Below, in pieces: positions 61,314 through 64,000 of a stretch of DNA of 64,000 nucleotides. A model generated the notes under the pieces. It did not search any database, was not told the origin of the DNA, and worked only from the letters and a program-made list of their open reading frames with translations. Source of the stretch: Zeus faber (lineage: Eukaryota; Chordata; Actinopteri; Zeiformes; Zeidae). The position numbers and the translations under genes were made by a program. Each line of letters begins with the position of its first letter. Position 1 is the stretch's first letter. Location of the stretch: the NCBI GenBank assembly GCA_960531495.1, contig OY482852.1, positions 31,429,573-31,493,572 on the forward strand, read 5' to 3'.

Positions 61314-61392
<79 letters not shown>
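61312..61392. repeat. (GT)n microsatellite
   Basis: About 80 bp of GT. Confidence 0.97.
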
Positions 61393-61393
<1 letters not shown>

Positions 61394-61633
61394 CACACAT
61401 ATGTCTCATTAACTTAGGGAGAACCTTGCGTACACATTGCAAACTCGAATGCGGTGTGGTACTGTAATGGCATCTAAGCAATTCTCCAAAGATGCGTCCG
61501 TCCTCCAGATGTACACCACTGCGATCAAGGAGATACTCAACTTCATTGTACTGGCCCAGACTTAGTGAACTAATCTCTCTCATCTCTTTCTTTCACCTAA
61601 AGAAAAGCCTTGAGTATATACTGTATGTATATA

Positions 61634-61637
<4 letters not shown>
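61393..61637. other. No recognised feature
   Basis: Unassigned. Confidence 0.35.

Positions 61638-61699
<62 letters not shown>
61638..61699. repeat. (TA)n microsatellite
   Basis: About 60 bp of TA. Confidence 0.97.
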
Positions 61700-61702
<3 letters not shown>

Positions 61703-61959
61703 CTGCCCTTGTTTACTGAAACTCATTTTGGGAACATGAATTCCATAATTTGTTTTCAAAATCGTACCTTTGAGAGTCCTTGTGCCTAACAACTGCACAG
61801 CTGACAGGTCCCTTACAATGGTACAAGGGCAGGAGACGCCGCATTGTCACGGCAACATTGACATTCGATGTAATGTTATGGGCAAGAAGGAGCATAGCCT
61901 ACAAAACATTTGTGTATTTATACAAATGTATACATGTATTTGTTTTATATACAAATAGC

Positions 61960-62260
61960 CTATCCCATATACATAACTCTATTCCCTTTATTTCTATTTT
62001 GTACGCTGTATTACTTTTTTGAGTCTTATTTTATTTTTTATCTTATTTTATTCTATTCACTAACTGCATTATGTTTTAGGGATCAGTTGGTTTCAGTTAG
62101 TTCGCTAGGTAGGAATTAGGTTAGCTATTATTCGGTTTAGAACTTATTGTGCATAATCTCCGGGTGCGTTGCAAAAACATTTCACTACGTATATGTATGA
62201 ACGTATGTCTATGTATGTAACAAATAAACCTCTTGAATGTTGAATCTTGAATCTTGAATT
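61960..62260 (+). mobile_element. Rex/L2-like LINE, 3' UTR only, copy 3
   Basis: ttattctattcactaactgc, attatgtttta and gcataatctccgggtgcgtt, then tttcactacgtatatgtatg and gtaacaaataaacctcttga. It ends in (CTTGAAT)n at 62232-62260. It shares this 3' end with the copies at 9889 and 14160 and has no coding part. Confidence 0.85.
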
Positions 62261-63590
62261 TAAATAATTATTGGACAAGTTTTAAGACAAGGATTGGAGA
62301 AATCTCATAAAATACAGTCAGGACGAAAAAAGTGCAAATGACCCGTACATCAAGCTGTGTTGCCTATCTGGTCTGATTCTACACCCTTAACAGTGGCTCT
62401 CCCTTTACCCGGGGGGCCCTCTTGGAGTGCAGTTCAGGCGCCAGTGGCGGTGCGGCCCAGGCAACACAACTACAATCACTATGAACTGAACACTGGCTGT
62501 AAGGAAGGAGCTTTGACATATGTCTCCCATGGGTGGTGTTGGTACCCAAAAAAGGCTTGTTGCTTTAATTCTGAAAATGCATCTGAACTGACGGTATAAG
62601 TTATAAGTTCTGAGCTCTAAGATGGTCACTTGAGGTGAAATTTTTTTAGGTAAATTTCCATATTGACTGTTTACTGACCACAACTAGCTACTGTAGGCTG
62701 TTTTTATCAAATTCACTGCATTTCCCCTTCACTCGCCCAATTTGCAATGTTGTCAGGAATGGTTGGCCCGTTGTGATTTTTAGACATTAGACTCTTCAGG
62801 AGTGACTTAGTAAAAAGATCTGTTCAATTTTTCCGACTTCTTCGTTCGTTTGATTTGGTTGGTGTAACTTTCAGGTGAATCAAAGAGGGAAGGAAGCATC
62901 AGCTCTGAGTTGGGAATGGAATTCTCACTGATGTGACTCGCAACCTCATTCGAGACTGGGTTTGCGTGTCATACATGACTCGCGACCGGTGGCTCTCGGG
63001 TGTTTTCGTTCCAGATTCGAGTCTCAGTTCAACCTCTAGGTCTGGCTGTAACTGTTTGCCGGAGTGGCTTGTGAATCTCCATTGAAAAGATTTGTTCGCT
63101 ACGAAACAAATCGTTTGCACATCTTGCGTCACTGTTGTCCCACCGCCAATAATGGAAACAGCATATTGAGGAGCATGTGCGTCACACATGCAAGTGCACA
63201 AGTGTTGGCTCAAACATTGTTTAGCAAAATTGAATTTTCTAACAAAATAATCATGCGGATTTCAACTTTAAGTATACATGCTTGCTTGGCCTGTGACACA
63301 CCTGTGAGATCCTGATTGGCTGGAAGTTGCTAGAGTAGTTCTAAATAACTGATTGGCTCCAGCTGATATTAGTGTACATGTCTTTCCATTTGCTTCTCTG
63401 ATTTAATGTTCCCTTTGCTTACTTTGAGGAACTTCTCTTCATTTCAGCGTTTAAAAATTGACTTTTGAAACTGAATTTCATTTTGTTTATGTTTTCGTTG
63501 CTTCTGCACATCTGTTCTTTTAAAGCAGTCTACTCTCCTCTTCCTCCCCTGTCGCTCCTTGTCTCAGACACCCTTCCACACACACTTGCA
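62261..63590. other. No recognised gene
   Basis: Mostly unique. ctcgcgaccggtggctctcg near 62978 and nearby are CG-richer. No coding frame I trust. Confidence 0.35.
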
Positions 63591-63591
63591 T

Positions 63592-63624
63592 GCACGCACC
63601 CACGCACGCACGCACGCACACACG

Positions 63625-63666
<42 letters not shown>
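63592..63666. repeat. (CA)n with CGCA start
   Basis: cacgcacgcacg units give way to pure CA. CT-rich runs follow at 63697-63825. Confidence 0.96.
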
Positions 63667-63669
<3 letters not shown>

Positions 63670-64000
63670 TGAAAGTAGTGGTAGCATTAGCATGTCTCTC
63701 TTTCTCTCTCTCTCTCTTTCTCACCTCTGTCTCCATCTCTCTCCCTCCTCTCGTTTCACTTCAACCCTACCAAACCCTTCCTCCATTTCTACATCTCACC
63801 CCTCCCTCTCTCTCTCTCTCCCATGTTCTCTACGTGGGTGGGGGCAGACATTTTATTTCCGCCCGCTCAACCAGTCGGTGGCGAGTGTATGCGTTGATGA
63901 TAGCCGTCTGTGTGTGTGTGTCTGATCGAAGGCCTAAGACGAGAGCTGGTTGATAGGAGAGTATGTGTGTAGTGCGTCTGTCTGTGTGTGTAGTGGGGGG
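63667..64000. other. CT-rich to window end; no gene
   Basis: Low-complexity pyrimidine runs and a GT-rich end. Confidence 0.4.

Overview
The window looks like an intergenic or intronic 'desert' from a ray-finned (teleost) fish genome. I found no complete host gene and no confident host coding exon. The reasons for calling a teleost are indirect but consistent: several Tc1-like transposons of fish type, tRNA-derived SINEs with fish-type bodies and tails, RTE-like and Rex/L2-like LINE ends, a Sushi-like Ty3/Gypsy fossil, a DIRS-like fossil, and a very high density of long (CA/GT)n, (GA)n, (TA)n and tetranucleotide tracts. Most long reading frames are microsatellites read through, or reverse-strand shadows of transposases.

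Layout. 0-9 kb: a broken Tc1-like element missing only its left tip, abutting a small pogo/Tigger-like MITE; a tRNA-type SINE; a SINE 3' piece that carries a 122-bp GT tract; an unidentified minus-strand reading frame that ends at 4741; an internally deleted hAT element; an RTE-like LINE tail; and a Gypsy fossil. 9-16 kb: a TIR element split by a Rex/L2-like LINE, a DIRS-like fossil, a second RTE-like LINE tail, a second Rex/L2-like tail, and fragments of a second Tc1-like family. 16-30 kb: an element flanked by TTAA and split by a Tc1-like copy, two more copies of the same Tc1 family, and a Tigger-like MITE. 30-50 kb: long stretches without recognisable transposons, with blocks that look like conserved non-coding sequence, interrupted by SINEs, microsatellites and a three-layer nest (Tc1-like, then MITE, then hAT) at 39.0-41.1 kb. 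50-64 kb: an old direct duplication, a 1.4-kb element with long terminal inverted repeats, three SINE copies, a GC-rich dispersed repeat that also occurs at 37.6 kb, and more microsatellites.

The most unusual items are two inverted-repeat elements built from many copies of a short palindrome: GATATC-centred at 35.5-36.0 kb, and ACTAGT-centred at 52.33-53.74 kb. I could not assign either to a known family. The second has arms of about 350 bp. Also notable are two hAT copies 33 kb apart that share one internal-deletion product, a Tc1 deletion lineage that appears three times, and several microsatellites that start exactly inside or at the end of a transposable element.

There is no operon-like logic here. 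The parts interact as hosts and invaders: younger elements sit inside older ones, and simple repeats grow from element tails. All family calls rest on recognising sequence by eye. No database search was run.
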